A DNA stretch of 64,000 bases from Nephromyces sp. MM_2019 (lineage: Eukaryota > Apicomplexa > Aconoidasida > Nephromycida): NCBI GenBank assembly GCA_015657535.1, contig JADHZB010001445.1:3567-67566 (forward strand), written 5' to 3'. How positions within the stretch are numbered: the stretch's first letter is position 1; every line of letters starts with the position of its first letter. The translations under genes were made by a program, and so were the position numbers. Of the stretch, positions 12,642 to 25,981 are shown one piece after another. Under the pieces are notes generated by a model, which did not search any database, was not told the origin of the DNA, and was given only the letters and a program-made list of their open reading frames with translations.

Positions 12642-14544
12642 TCAATCATAAAACGTAGGATCTTGAGCTACATCATTGGCAGCTGGGAAGTCTTCAAAGT
12701 ATAAAGCTCGAGAATAGTTGGAGGGATTTTCTGCTGCAGTCTGTACAACAAATAGAAGCAGTTTCCAAAGTAACAAGCAAGCAGAAAAGCGCCATAAATC
12801 AGAGATCCTAAAACATAAGGATTGAAAGCTTTTAAAAAAAGTTCAAAAGCTTCAAGCTTATTCAAAAAATTTGAAAATCCAGAATGTTAACCTCATACCA
12901 GACGATCAGATCCAAACAAATGCTAAATAAATGGGACTAGACCAAAAATATCTGCGACTAAACCAATGGGAGCTCAGTGAGCACATCCACAGCAACGGGT
13001 AAACTTATGACTAGCTTCAGCTTACGTATTTTTTATTTATTCGCCAAAGACACAGGGGAATGCAGGGCAAAAAAATCTACGTCCGACATACATAAAAAAA
13101 AGAAAAAAACTGTACCAGGAATGCTTTTACATGTTAATGACTTTATCTATAAGGAATAGATTCTAATTTTATATCTGCTTTATAGTTGGAGAAGTTGGAT
13201 AATATCAAGCGACTCTACAGCACTTTTTTTAGTGACTTCAAAAGCTCAAAAAAACCATTCAAGGAAATTTTACCTCCATTATCTTTCATATATTACAGTA
13301 AGCTATTGCACACGCATTTGTTTCCTCAGAAGCAGGCGCACAGCATATAATTCAAGCGAATTCAGGGGTAGACAAGAATAATATGGCTTCAGGAGTACTA
13401 TTTAGAGAGGTTTGGATAAAACACCACGCTCGGTTTAGCACAACGCTTAAAAAAAAGGGAAGTTAGTTCAAGAACTTATTTGAGTCAGCCAAATTTATTA
13501 TATCTTACAATCCAAGATTTTATTAGATGATTGTCCTGAGATGCACATCTTCTTCGCAATCGGTAGCATTGCCACAAAAATTTCAATAGCATGTAACGCT
13601 GAAAAGTTGCCAACTTGGTTATAGAAATAGTGCCAAGCTGCAAGTCTTTTCTGTACAAAAATTCAACTCCAGAGGCTCAATTGACGGGGGATCCCGATAA
13701 AATACATTTATGTTCCTCGAAAATGTAAACATATAATCGCGGTACGAGTCCGTGGAGTCATATGAACCCGGGAAAAAACGGGATCCTCACATTAGCAAAG
13801 AAAGCGGTCTGAAAAGGGTGAGTGTGTGTTTATGTATGATACAGGGTGATAGGGGGTGATAGAGGGCGTTGATGTATGCTAATGTGTGTCAAGGTGTGTT
13901 AATGTGCGATAGTGGATAACAATATATAACTTCATGTACCACAATATATAACTTAATATGCAACAATATATAACTTCATGAACCACACTATATAATTAAA
14001 AAAGGCGTGTTTACAGTTTTTGGCAGTGTACGTACACTCATTTTAGAGGAAGAAAAGCTGGAACTCCTCTTTAAATCCCACTTTAAGAATCGCGTTTCGT
14101 ATAATTGTAGATTCTTCTTTTATTTTCAAAAGTGAATTATTTTTTTTTAAACCATTATTTTGGTATCAATTTTAGGAAAATAAGCATACCAGATGTTTAG
14201 CTCAAAGCGGAATCTGGGGTTCTCAACGGTTACCAGAGTTAACTTAGCGTAACCAGATCGAGTATTTCGCTGAAACTTCACACAGTAATTACTCGTTCCC
14301 TAGCTCTACTTTGATAAGCAAAGTCCTAACCTGCGCGTACAATTTGAATTTTTTTTTGCGGGCTGAAACTGTGTCTAACTGCCTCTGGTGAACTTGGTAC
14401 GCAAAAGTATCGCAGCACACTGCAATGAGGAATATATTTGGAGTGTTCAAGCTTTTCAGCGTAACCACGGCCCAGCATACAAGTACTTTCTTGCCATTTT
14501 TTAGACAAGGTGGGAAGATTATCACAATCATTAAAAGGGTTTCG
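12642..14544 (-). CDS. Unidentified gene, 3' part in several exons
   Basis: Not recognised. Five stretches on the minus strand look coding and have splice sites: 14331-14544 (contains LGRGYAEKLEHSKYIPH), 14190-14269 (SGYAKLTLVTVENPRF), 13509-13650 (KRLAAWHYFYNQVGNFSAL), 12964-13020 (VISLPVAVDVLTELPL) and the terminal exon 12642-12740, which ends ANDVAQDPTFYD and stop TGA. The last two join in phase 0. Phases between the other pieces do not all close, so exons or exact ends are missing, and the 5' end lies to the right of 14544. The mix of beta-rich and helical segments gives no clear family. Its stop lies 106 bases upstream of the dynein ATG on the same strand. Confidence 0.55.
13920..14002. 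repeat. 22-bp tandem repeat, about 3.5 copies
   Basis: Three 22-base units (13920-13941, 13942-13963, 13964-13985) share the core caatatataactt, and a degenerate partial unit follows. Upstream, 13820-13915 is a GT-rich tract of imperfect tgtgtta/ggtgata words. The block lies in a probable intron of the unidentified minus-strand gene. Confidence 0.75.
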
Positions 14545-15336
14545 CTATATGTAATAAGAGCCATGTGTGTCTTTTCTTTTCATCGCTATTGAAAAAAAGG
14601 GGTATTTTTGGTGGATGAGCGATACAACACTAACCACTAATCTTTGCGGTTTGTTGCTCTTACAAGATCAAACAAGTACAGAAAAAGAGAAAGTGACTCG
14701 TCGGAGTTTCGAGAAGCTTCTTGGTTCCACAATTGCACACATTAGATGAAACTACTTCTATACGCTGTGAACTGCAATATAGTATATATTACCCCATATA
14801 AACTCAAGGAGATGTCCACTTAAATCCGGTCATCCTTTTCACTAGTTTTTGTGTTTATTAAACCAGTGCTGTACTCTGTGTGTTTGTTTTTTCCTAGTAA
14901 GAAGAAGCCAAATTCTATTGTTGCACACATATAATGCGGCACCGCAAGCTATGACGTGCTCTTTCCCTAGTGGAATATCTTTACAAAATATTCACTTATT
15001 TGCGTGCTTCGCTGTGAACGTTCCCTTCCGGTATAAGCAAGTGTGCCATAATAAGTTTGGAAAGCCATATATTGGAGTTGTCACCACCAGGAAAACTGCA
15101 CATTACTTAAAGGCTATTAGGAAGCGCTAAACTTCACCTTGAAAATAATACGAACTAGCTCCTTTCGTATCACTATCTTGGCTTTTGTAAGCAAGCAGGT
15201 GTAGCAAATTTATCTTTTTTTGGTACTGAAAGGATTAAGCTCTCATTGGCATAAAAACGAAAGATAAATATTATCTGTAAATTCCTGTATATATTGTTTC
15301 ATATTTAAAACTGATTAAAAGAATTTTCATTTTAAG

Positions 15337-15625
15337 GTATTTTATAAGAGAAAGAAAATGCAGAGTATTAGCGATAAATTCCACTAATGGTAAAATACTA
15401 AATATGCTATCAACTCCTCAATTTGATCCTAACAATTTGGAGAATCTTTCAAACGATACTTGGGGAAAATTGTCTACATTGAAAAAGAAAGAATTAATTG
15501 CTACATAGCGACTTAGTTGGAAAAAGATAATGTAACGCGTACTGTCTGGAAATTCAATATTAACGGGTGCCATAAAATCTTCTCTTTTTTTACTCGTGAA
15601 GAAGCAAAAGTTCTAATGAACAACC
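15337..15625 (+). CDS. Candidate coding pieces of an unidentified plus-strand gene
   Basis: Two adjacent plus-strand open stretches read like protein. 15338-15508 (57 codons including stop TAG) contains RVLAINSTNGKILNMLSTP followed by FDPN. 15517-15625 contains VTRTVWKFNINGCHKIFSFF and a possible donor (gtaaat). The first can also be read as a short exon ending at 15389 with donor gtaaaata. The two pieces do not join in phase as tried. They may belong with the terminal exon at 16569-16747. A larger open frame at 14849-15130 lies just upstream, but its antisense is also open, so I do not call its strand. Confidence 0.35.
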
Positions 15626-16568
15626 TGTAAATTCTCCGTTTTCTATCAAGGCCAAAACGGAGCATTCTGCACTCAACTGCATAATATTTATTTTGACACC
15701 CTAAGCCCACAATCAGATGTCACGCCTTCTTGGCTCTTTGCATTGACAACAAATACTAGTAGGGTAAAATATGGGTAAGTCATCTGGGATCTGCACGCAC
15801 CATTTTATATACTGGCATTAAGCTGCAGATCATTGCGTACATTCCAGCAGCTGCAGCATGTCAATTACTGGTAATTCTAAAATACATTCGAGTAAATTGC
15901 AAAGTTTCCTAGCGGCTGTCAACTGGCTTACAATTTTCGTAGGAAAACTGTCACCAGTGCAAACTTATAGGGGACCTGTTGAAAGGTTTGGCTGGAATAA
16001 TATGGAAATAATATGAAACGAACTTAATGCAGCGTAAGAAACCATCATAAACTACTTTTCAATCGAAAATAGCCATTGTCAAACGAGAGAACCATACTAA
16101 TGCATAAGCCCAAGCAAAAGGGTAAACCCGGAAGAAAGAGGAATTCCGCGGGTCAAATTATTTAATTTGACAAAAAAAGCTTACCATTGAAATACTAGGG
16201 TCTTACCAAGTTAACGAGAATATTGAATTTATGTCAATACCGTCTGTTTCTTTAAGCTCTACATTTAATATACAATAGTCGTTGGAGTGCCTTATGACGA
16301 ATTACAATTTTCTAAACAGCGACCTTATTTAGCGGTTCAAAGAAAATTCCTCCTACCTGCTAACTAGCTAAAAAAATCGACGCAATATCTTGCAGAAAAC
16401 ACTCATGTAAACTTACTCATTTGCGTGCCATGAAGACTTACATCAAAAAATTGTTCCACACTGAAGAATATACTAAAACAATACACTAATAGTTTAAAAG
16501 TTTGTACAAAAAGTCCGCAAAGTTTTGAAAGTCATGCCCCTTCTTAAGACAAATTCAAGGCACATAAG

Positions 16569-16747
16569 CATTATATGCACAAAAGTATGCGGGGGCTCCC
16601 AATTATGCCTTTCATGAAGAGAACCCAGAACTCGGCGCGCAATTAAAAGTACCAGCATTTCTCACAGGGCTATTGATGTCTCCGCTGGAATATAATTCTG
16701 AAACAGGCGCCACGTGTAGCCTATTAGAATCCGAAACAGCTTGCTGA
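16569..16747 (+). CDS. Terminal exon of unidentified plus-strand gene
   Basis: A 58-codon open frame after an AG (cacataag) ends in TGA at 16745-16747. The frame reads convincingly as protein (YAFHEENPELGAQLKVPAFL, then TGLLMSPLEY). It ends 153 bases before the ATG of the next gene on the same strand, a spacing similar to other gene pairs in this window. The upstream exons are not resolved. No family recognised. Confidence 0.5.
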
Positions 16748-16900
16748 AAAATCCATTTGTTTCCCCGATAATTCAAGTCTTATGAATATACACCCTCATT
16801 TTAAAAAAAGGCAATCCACTTGAGATACGACATTTTCTTATTTCCCTAAGTTGCAAGCACAAACTGGTAGATTACACTTGACAGGCAGAATCAAGCAAGA

Positions 16901-19900
16901 ATGGAGAAGCTCGCACCAACGCTGCAAAGGATGGAGGTAACTCGTCTGGCGCATCTCCCAGGTGTTTATCAAGTTGCATTGAATAGGCCGGCAAAATACA
17001 ATGCCTTGGACGAAGTGATGTGGCACGAGATTCCGTTAATTTTTCAATGCCTAAGCGAAGAAACGGATTGCCGATGCATAATCTTGTGAGTAACTACTCG
17101 GTATAGGGAAAAATTGCTGTTATTATTCACAAAAAATCGGTAGGAAATTGAGTATGTTGGGGGTAGGATAGCGGTATGGACTGGCTAGTGGCAAGAAGAA
17201 TTACCAAAGGTGCATCAGCTGTATCGTCAATTATCATATAAGAAACCAGTACAGCGGATGAAAAATTTGCAGGAAGAGGTCCCAGATCCTTAGGAGAAGT
17301 TGTAGGTCAAGAAAGCTTCTATGCCATTTTTGAAGATAAGCCAGGAGAAGCGGGTAGTGAAAGGTTCAGGCCAGTAAGAAGAGCCCAAATAATATATGTT
17401 TTGAGCAGAGAATATTTTATACATTAAAAAAAGGGTAATGATTACCAAATGAAAAATTTAAGCAGGTTAAATGGTAACTAAGTGATGTAGAGGATGATTT
17501 CGCGGAGAGGAAATTTTTTTTCTTTGGTAGCTTCAAAGTTTCTTTGAAGATTCCCTAATTTTTTAGTAGCCTTAAATTTCTTGCCGATATTGATGTTTGA
17601 CACAAGCCTCAACAATTCCTTCAGGTCAGGTCATGGAAAGCACTTTTCTACAGGGATTGATCGTAAGATTTTGCTCATTATGTGGTTATTTTTTAATGTT
17701 ACCATCTGAAATTCTTCTTAAGTGAGCTCCTACGATTGCAGGAAACTAACCTGCTACTGCCATGAATAATTTTTTTTTCCTCTGCAAACTGCGCAGGATT
17801 TCGCTCTCTTCTTTGAGGCCACCATATCTTTTGTGAATCTTTATCGCTTTTCAAACAAGACTAGTATATCTTGACAATATCCACTCCTTGCAGGCCGCAC
17901 CGTATTCTCATAGTGCAGTACGCGCCTTATTGAGAAAATTATATTTATATTTCCCCTCTTGATCTATATGTGCAGTTGAGTTCGCAGCTAATGGAGTTAA
18001 TTCATCCAGGTTCAGTACCCAAGGGATAGCAGGTATTATTCTGTAAGGACCAGTCAATTTTGTCATGAAAGAACGGCCTGAAGTGATGAGTCTCTTATCT
18101 CTTTGGGAGACAACGACCTTGTTATTCTATGTGAAGATTTCCCATGCTATTGCACTTTACTGAATCATTGCACTTTTTTTTTTGCTGTATCAGATGTTTA
18201 ATATGATGATGCCGTGTCTTCGAGGACTGCCATCTTCTTTGGATAGATTATAAATATCCGACAGAGTTTTTTCCGTTATAAGATATATGCAAGTGCTGAA
18301 CCTTGGTAGATAACCAGAATTGCTCTATATGAAAGGAGTTAGGTGGAAAATTATTTTCCTTATCCTCGCTTTAGGAGTGAGCACTATCTTTCCAGCTCTA
18401 CTTCCACTAACTTGAGCTTCTACAGCCATTGCTAAACCTAGGATAATTTAACTAAATTTTTCCTTTTTTTTTGTATCATATGCACACTATATTTAAGTGT
18501 CTTGTAAATATGTGAGCTCGATCCTGTTTTGCTATCATTGAAATGAGCTGGTGGTTTTGAACCAAGCGATCTTCATGCTGATCACCCCAATAGATTCTTT
18601 GAGATGTATAAGTCCATCAACTTTTCTAAAACCATAGCTCTATGAGCTTCTTTAGCCATTCTAGGACTATTCTATTCCTTAGTTGATCTTTGATTTTGAT
18701 CTATATCTCTAAACAAAAAATTCATGGAAGATACCCAGCTTCTAGAACATTAGATAGTTTGTTTGACATGCATATTTCTAAGTTCTGAATGACTCTTGGG
18801 GGCTCTTCTTGCAGAAATCGATGTAGCAAGGAAGGCTGCCGCTTTTCAAAAGCTAATAAGCTTTTTGCAGGACTCTGTCGCATCTATAGGTAGGCCGGAA
18901 ACTGAAGTTCTTATCGGATAGCTTTTCTGTATTTTCACGCTTGTGCTCTCTTTATATATGCTAATATTTGTGTTTCTTGGGGATATAAGTAAAATCAATT
19001 TTTTTTCCTTTTCATATTTAACGATTCTCGGTTTTCTATTCTTTGTTAGACTGGGATTTTGTCTCATTATATATAGTATGTTCAATATCCTTGAGAGTTT
19101 CACCTAAAAACATTAAAAATTTAGATAATAGTTATTACGAAGTATGCATGCTGGTCGATTAGTTTTCTTGACATGATTTTCTTTCTTTTTTTATTCATGG
19201 TCTCATTTCTTGTGCTGTTTTCCATACCCGCCAAGCCGCGTATGCTCCGACTATTTTTCAGTTTTAGTTGCCTGTAATGTTTTAGCCAGATATAGCCTCT
19301 CACATTCACGCCTGGCTTATCCTTAGTGTGGCTTCATATGTCAGGACGGTGCAGAAAGCCTGTGATTGCTATGATACATGGTTTTTGTTTGGGTGGAGGC
19401 TTCGCTATTGCGTCAAGTTGTGACATCCGTCTTGCTTCAAACGATGCAATCTTCTCAGTGAAGGAAGTGGATATCGGAATATCAGCTGATTTAGGTATGT
19501 ATTATTCTTTGTGCATCGCTCATGAAAGCCGTAAACTTCCACCAATTTTACAGCTAATCGTATCATTGGTGCTACTCACCGCAGTTTTTCCTGATTTTCT
19601 GCATTTCATATGAGATGACATGAAATTAGGAAGCTTTTTCTCGATTTTTTGAGGTTTTAGTTGACGCTTTACTTCATGCTGCGCACTTTTTTTCCAATTA
19701 AAATACTTTATCAGCTGCGAAGCAGTAGCACCCGCTCTCTTTTTTGCTTGCAATACTAAAGTTTGGTAACTAAAGGGATCTCGCATTTATAAGAGGAAAA
19801 AGAAAATGTACTTACCAACCAGTTAAAACACGAATTATAATGCTTTCGGAACGTTGCGTATCCGTCGTTTTAGGCACACTTCAATGGCTACCAAAGATAG

Positions 19901-22900
19901 TGGGAAACGACGGCTGGGTATGATTTTTTATGTTTGTTTGATGTTTTTTCTTGTCCTTTAACAATTCTTTTCAATTACCCTTTTAGAGTTTCTGGTTCTA
20001 AAACAGATTATTATGAGTTTTTTCCTGCTGGCAACTGTAATAATTTTCTGTACGTCATACTCCCATGGTAGGAGCTTTCGGGCTGCAATTTTTCTAGCAA
20101 CAGGCTCCTTAAAGTGCGTTTTCATTGCTGTGTAATACTGTTAAACCAAATAATCATAGTTCTTATGAATTTTGGAGATCTCAGCTAGATTCAAAGCCAG
20201 AAATAGCATCAATTTCTTTTCAAGCCTCTTTAACAAACTTCAATCTGCTATGTATAACACAAGCGCCGGCATCCTTTCAGTTTGAGTATAGCAATTCTGC
20301 CACAATATTTTTGATTCCGAGCTGGAATTGCGAGTTTTATCCTTTTCTGAAAAATTCAGGAATCTTTTGATAGAAATTTAATTAGGTGCAGNNNNNNNNN
20401 NNNNNNNNNNNNNNNNNNNNNNNNNNNNNNNNNNNNNNNNNTTTTCTAAACATACACACCTTTTATTTGTTACGGATTTGCTTCTTATAGGTGAGGGAAA
20501 TATGCTATACTGCTAGAATGATCTCTGCAGAAGAGGTAAAAGTTTACTTTTTCGCCGAAATTTTTTCTTAAACTTTTTTCCGCATATAATTTGCTATGTT
20601 TTTATGAGAATTTACCATACTTTAGACAATTTCTAGGAATTTTATTCTTCCTGATTTCCCGTCTTTCCATCCTGGCATGTGGAAGGCTTTTTTTCATTTT
20701 TTACATGAAACTCTTTTTTGCTACCTGCCGTAAAATGTGCTTCTTTTCTATACCTTTTATTTCTCCCAGATTCATTTTTTTGTCAGTCACTGAACAAATT
20801 TCTCACTATTTCTCAGAAATTTAGCTTCTTATCGTTGCCTCTGCAAAAGAGCTTTCCCTCTTGTTTACTTTGCTTCATGATGTACCATAACCTCTCGAAA
20901 TTTTGCAGTGCATTGATAGTTTATGGTGTCTTTAGGCTGCTGGTGTTGGATTTTTAAGCTCCGTAGAGATGGATCGCGATCATTTAAAAGGTGTAAAAAA
21001 TCTATAATAATATTTCAAAACCCTCAATGCCTAGGATGAAGTCTGCTATGCCTTTTATAGTATGACTAGATTCGTTGGTACTGGGGTTATTGATTATACA
21101 CTTAGAGCAGCCTATTTGTAAATTTGAGCAAACGACATTGTTGTGGTGCGATTATAATTGTTTTATCAGTCTAAGAAGGAAGTCTATTATCTGCTGAGAT
21201 ACTCATTTTTTACCTTTTCACTTTGGTGTTTTTTTTTTCTGATATGAAGATAGGATAAAGTAAGATTTTTTGCAAGTACTTGCAATAGCAAAATCCATTG
21301 CTTTTTCGCTTGAGTCGGATGCGTTTTTATTCCTAAAATCGACTGAAACGGTACAGATAGAAGAACTGCTACTTTCTCCTGTAAATTTTGTTTCTGGCGT
21401 GATGTAATTTAATATTTTTAATTGTAAAATTTTTACTCTCTGCGTTAAATTGAGTATATGTGTGTGTCTGTGTCTGTGTGCGTCTGTATGTGTCTGTGTG
21501 CGTCTGTATGTGTCTGTGTGTGTGTGCGTGTTTGTATATAAATGTGATTTTTTCGTCTTTGAACATTGGGTTAGTTCTTCAAGCAAGCAAAAGAAGTCAT
21601 GAAAGAAATAATTAAAATGTTAAAAATTAAACACGACGTTTGCTGCAGGAAAGGTGGAAAATTTAGCACTGGAAATTGCTCAGAAGAGTCCGGTAATGAA
21701 GAAGCTAATTTTATGTTTCGCAGCTTGCTTTTAAAATATTTTTTTAAATTTTGCTTTGATCTCTATGCTCTCCTATATGATAAAATAAACCTTTCAGGTT
21801 AGGGCTTCTTTTTCATTAGAGATTAAATTTTTTGCTTAATTCTGATTGAAGTTGCACAGTAGAGAGAGTTTTTTAAGCGACACAATAGTTTATACTCCAG
21901 CCAAGTAATTTTTGTGGATATCTTTCGGAAATTGCTTTGTGGCTCCACTTCATATTAGTGCATATTAATAGCCGCCATAGTGCACATTTTCTTGGTGCAA
22001 CATACAGTGAGAGCTTTCGTTAGCTGCATTTACCATTACTTCCCAATCACTTTCCCCTCTTGCCACTACTTTGAATACCAATATTCACCTTTTTCCCCTT
22101 TGGATATTTCTTTGTTTAGGTGGCAATTGACGGTACCAAGTACTTCTTAAACTATGGTAGAGACCATAATACAAGGGTAATAATCTTCTCCCAGTGTGCT
22201 TAAATCACGACACGATGCCTTGTGTTAAAAATGGCTTTCTACATCATAATTTATCTTTCCTAATGCTATGCACTTCATCAAATAAACATGCAGTCTGCCA
22301 CTGTAAAACGTTTGATTCTGACAATCTGCTTAATTTTATGCTTTACAGGCTCCACTGTATGACTTTTTTCATGCATTTCCTTCTTGGCACGCAACGAAGT
22401 GTGGTTACTTGAGTAAATCTCGTTTTCTTAGTTTCTGAGGATTCTGTAATGGGAAATTGCTTCTATTTTTTATTTGCAACCTTTTTTTTTCCATATACTT
22501 TAACGCTGTTAGTCTAGCGCGCTTTCGGGGTATTAGTGCTGCATTGTGCACTTTTTTTATGACTCAATATCATTTCTTGGCCCCCCATTTGTCCGCCTTT
22601 AAAAATTGTTTTTGCTATAACAAATAATATGATAAAAGACAAACAATCTGCGGTATCGAATTTTCACTACTCCTCTTGCTAAAATGAAGCCACCGGTGGA
22701 ATCACTTTTTTAAACTCATTTTTTATTGATCTTGTGAATTTGCTTTTTTTTCAGACACTTTGAAATTGGTGTATTTATTGTTAATGAGATTCTGCTGTAA
22801 AAGTATTCAAAAGTTCCTTTCAAGCTTTTTTATCGCTGTATTATGAATTCGTTGAATCCTGTGGATCTTCAGTGAACTTACCTGATTTGATAGATAAAGA

Positions 22901-23570
22901 CTAACTTACCCCACCACCTCTTTGATGTACTCCAGAATTCTCGCTATAGTTTGCGCATTGTTTCTAATCATCTTGCGGCTTTATTGTGATCTTTTTCAAA
23001 GTGGATCTTTACTTTTGGCTGAATACATTCTTTCCCATATCCAGCTTTCAATGAGCAAAAATTTCCCCAGTTTTTGCAGCGTTTGTTTCTTACTGTAAAA
23101 ATGCTTTTTGCTGGCTTTGCTACTATATATGTGCCTATTTAAATTATAAAAGGCTTGTACGCGCATAGTTCAAAGGGACAGACTTTTTTTCACTCGTGTT
23201 CCAAAGAGTTTAAATTTTGATATTATTTCTAGTTTTACATGCTATTGGTGGAGGAATAAAAGAGGATGAAGGAAGGAGGCTAACTCTCATAAATGATATA
23301 TTGAATAAATACCCAATCTTTTGTTTAGGATTCGATGAATGCGCAAGTTATCTGGAACTCTGCGATGCTGCAGACCGAGGTACTTTCTATTAATTTTAGC
23401 TTTTAGTGATATTCTATTTTTTGGGTTTATTAAGTTCATTAATTTCAAAATTGCTTGGGGACACCTTCATTTGCTGTGTTTTTTTTGTGCGGAATTTACA
23501 GGACGTTGCAGTGGCTTTTCAAAGACGGTTGAATAAATCAACTTCAGAACCAAAGTTTTCAAAACTTTAG
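16901..23570 (+). CDS. ECH1: Peroxisomal delta(3,5)-delta(2,4)-dienoyl-CoA isomerase, complete
   Basis: Crotonase-fold enzyme that shifts 3,5-dienoyl-CoA to 2,4-dienoyl-CoA in beta-oxidation of unsaturated fatty acids. Exons: 16901-17085, 17625-17662, 17976-18032, 18815-18889, 19345-19494, 19874-19917, 20491-20535, 20936-20990, 21649-21692, 22120-22176, 23329-23379, 23502-23570. Every junction closes in phase and gives 289 residues. Motifs in order: LNRPAKYNAL, SGHGKHFSTGIDL, CRKPVIAMIHG, SSCDIRLASNDA, VKEVDIGISADLGTLQ, FLNYGRDHN and WNSAMLQTE. The three acidic residues used by this subfamily are present as D145, E159 and D167. The chain starts without an obvious mitochondrial presequence and ends FSKL, a consensus PTS1, so a peroxisomal location is likely. 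The N gap at 20392-20441 falls in an intron and costs no coding sequence. Confidence 0.95.
20392..20441. other. Assembly gap (50 N)
   Basis: Fifty consecutive N, probably a fixed-size scaffold gap. It sits in the intron between exons 6 and 7 of the dienoyl-CoA isomerase gene, 49 bases before exon 7, so the true intron length is unknown. Confidence 0.98.
21455..21535 (+). repeat. Intronic TG/TC microsatellite with a 20-bp period
   Basis: A run of tgtgtctg and cgtctgtatg words in the intron between exons 8 and 9 of the dienoyl-CoA isomerase gene. Positions 21481-21500 and 21501-21520 are identical 20-mers (cgtctgtatgtgtctgtgtg), so part of the array grew by whole 20-base units. Confidence 0.85.
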
Positions 23571-25981
23571 CCTATACAGTATGGATACCACCTTTCAAGA
23601 TTCTACCCAACAATTTCCTGTTGTCTAGAACTTATTTTGCACCTTTTTAACACTTTGTGCGAAATTTTCTGATAATTTTTGAAATCGCTTTTTCCCTTAA
23701 GGAGTCCAGTTCCTATGCAGCTCAAGAAACAATCGAGACGAAAATTTTTATATTTTTTAGGGTCTTGTGGCTGACATGCTTGTTATTTCACGGGACTCTT
23801 ACCATGTATTTTTCCTTAACTAATGCTAGTTCATCTATTAGCAGATTCAGCGGTATGCACTAAAGCTAGCCTCTTGAGTGCGGCATATCTACGATGCGTG
23901 TGTACTAATTCATGCCAGGAACATCTCTGCATGTATACACAAAAGCATACGTTCCACATGTTAAAACTATAGTCTAGCTTCTATGCTTTTCCAAGAGAGT
24001 GCTTCCATAGATTTCAACTGTGTGTGTATGTTGTTGTACGAGAACACTTTATGGGTTTACTATTAAATGAGCACTTAAAACTCTCCCTTTGATAGAATTA
24101 TGGATTTTTTTTTTAAACTGCAGATTTCTCAATTGCACTATATAAAACAATTATACTTTATTTCATTAAGCTTTGTTTATTCCTTTTGACCATTCATTTC
24201 ATATATTTAAAATATTCGCCTGGCTTGCAAGTGAAGTGCAGTCGTTGAACTTTACGATGCTTTTTCTCTTCAGTGCATAAATCCTGAACCCAGATATATT
24301 ATTTCAAGTTAGCATACATTAAGTTAAACAAATTTTTTATCGGTTCCTTGCTGACCTGTTATTTTGCCATCCATCTTTACCAAGAAAATTTTCAAGCTTA
24401 CTTCTCACAATTATTTGCTATCATGCTAGTGCATTATTTCAAGAGAGAATTTTATCAAAAAAAATCTTTTTTTTTTAAGGTTTATTCTATGCTTGAAATA
24501 AGAGCTTTCTTCTAAGTCGATGCCTCCATTCAAAGACGGTATGAATTTATTGCTTCCATTGTCTTATAAGTTGTTTAAAGATATTCTGGCATCTGCGTAT
24601 CAGTTTTCGTATATATAGCGCTTTTTTTGCTTTCCAAAAACTACATGGCTACGAGGAGTTATCCAGGTTTACTTACTTTCAAAACCTGGCTTTATTTCAC
24701 CTGCTCAAGTTTCAAAGGGTATGAAAATATGCTAGTAGCACCACAGCGCCGTTTATCGTTATTGAGTGGTTGCATAGCTGCTTATCCAAACTATAGTGTT
24801 ATCATCACACGATGTCTGTATTACTGCACCTTTTTATTGAGATTGTGACTAGATTTTTTACTGGGTTACCGGTTCTACCTGGCCCAAATATGTAGAAGCT
24901 TAGGTGCCATGCACTATGTGGCGCAGCATGATTTTACTAAATCTTATTGATTTCCCGCTAAAAGCAAACGTTTTTAGAAAAGGTGTAAGTTCTTCCGTTT
25001 GAACCCTTCGTCTTGTAACTTCAAGCCTTGGAATACTGTACGCCCAATGGGAAGTACGCTGCACTACGGCATAATACCGCAGATTTGAGTATTTTTGCAT
25101 AGCTATTTTGTACACCTTCAAGTAGCGAAACTTCGAGCTTTTTTGCGAGGCAGAGCCGATTGCTTGTTAAAAATGAAGAGGACAAGCGGTGGGATAACCT
25201 ACCTGATAACCAATGCTATCTTTCTTCACCTTTGGATACCTCTTGATCCGATAATGTTTCTCTAATTCTTCAGCTAAGCGGAATTAGTCACTGAGAATCT
25301 TTTTTGGTAGACACCAAAAAAATTCATTTTCTGTGACGAGCATTAGGCTACTGTATTACTTTTGATAAAATATCTGGGATACAAAATTGGGCGAAAAAAC
25401 CGCGGCATCCCTTTGCATTTACTACAGGGTTTCAAATTTTTGCGCATAGCTTACTCTCATCCGTCTCTGTAGACTTAGACTCTTTCATTCGAAAATATTC
25501 CTATTGACACCCTTAATCCGGCAGGAATCTTAATGTTGGCTATCTTTCGATATTACATAACTGCTTTGAAATTCTAAAGTAAAACAGGTGTTCTTCATTT
25601 GAGTAGCTTTCTCGCATGGCTAGCTGCATATTACCTAAGCATACAAAGGGGGAGAGGATCTCCTCAGTTATAAAAATAGCTCATCGTAGATATGGGGCTC
25701 CCAACAAGTGGCTATAGTTGAACCCAAGGGTATTCCGAAAGGTTTATTTGGCGGATGTTATTTATTTTTCGTTGAATCTGCAGATGTGCTGAGTTGAAGC
25801 CCCGCACTCAGTTGATTTTACAAGGAATATTACTCTGCTGCTGCAAGAATTGTTTTAGAGACGATACGAATAACCAAAAGGAATTTTGATTACAATGAAA
25901 GCAAATTGACTATAAAATGATATGCTTTGCGTTAACTGTTCCTCTGGAAGCTCTACCGATCTTCGCCAAGTAGCTTCTCAC
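23571..25981. other. Intergenic stretch between convergent genes
   Basis: About 2.4 kb between the stop of the plus-strand isomerase gene and the stop of the minus-strand disordered-protein gene. I see no reading frame with credible splice sites or family motifs, and no RNA gene. Short ATG-initiated frames here (for example near 24.6-24.8 kb) have no support. Confidence 0.5.
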
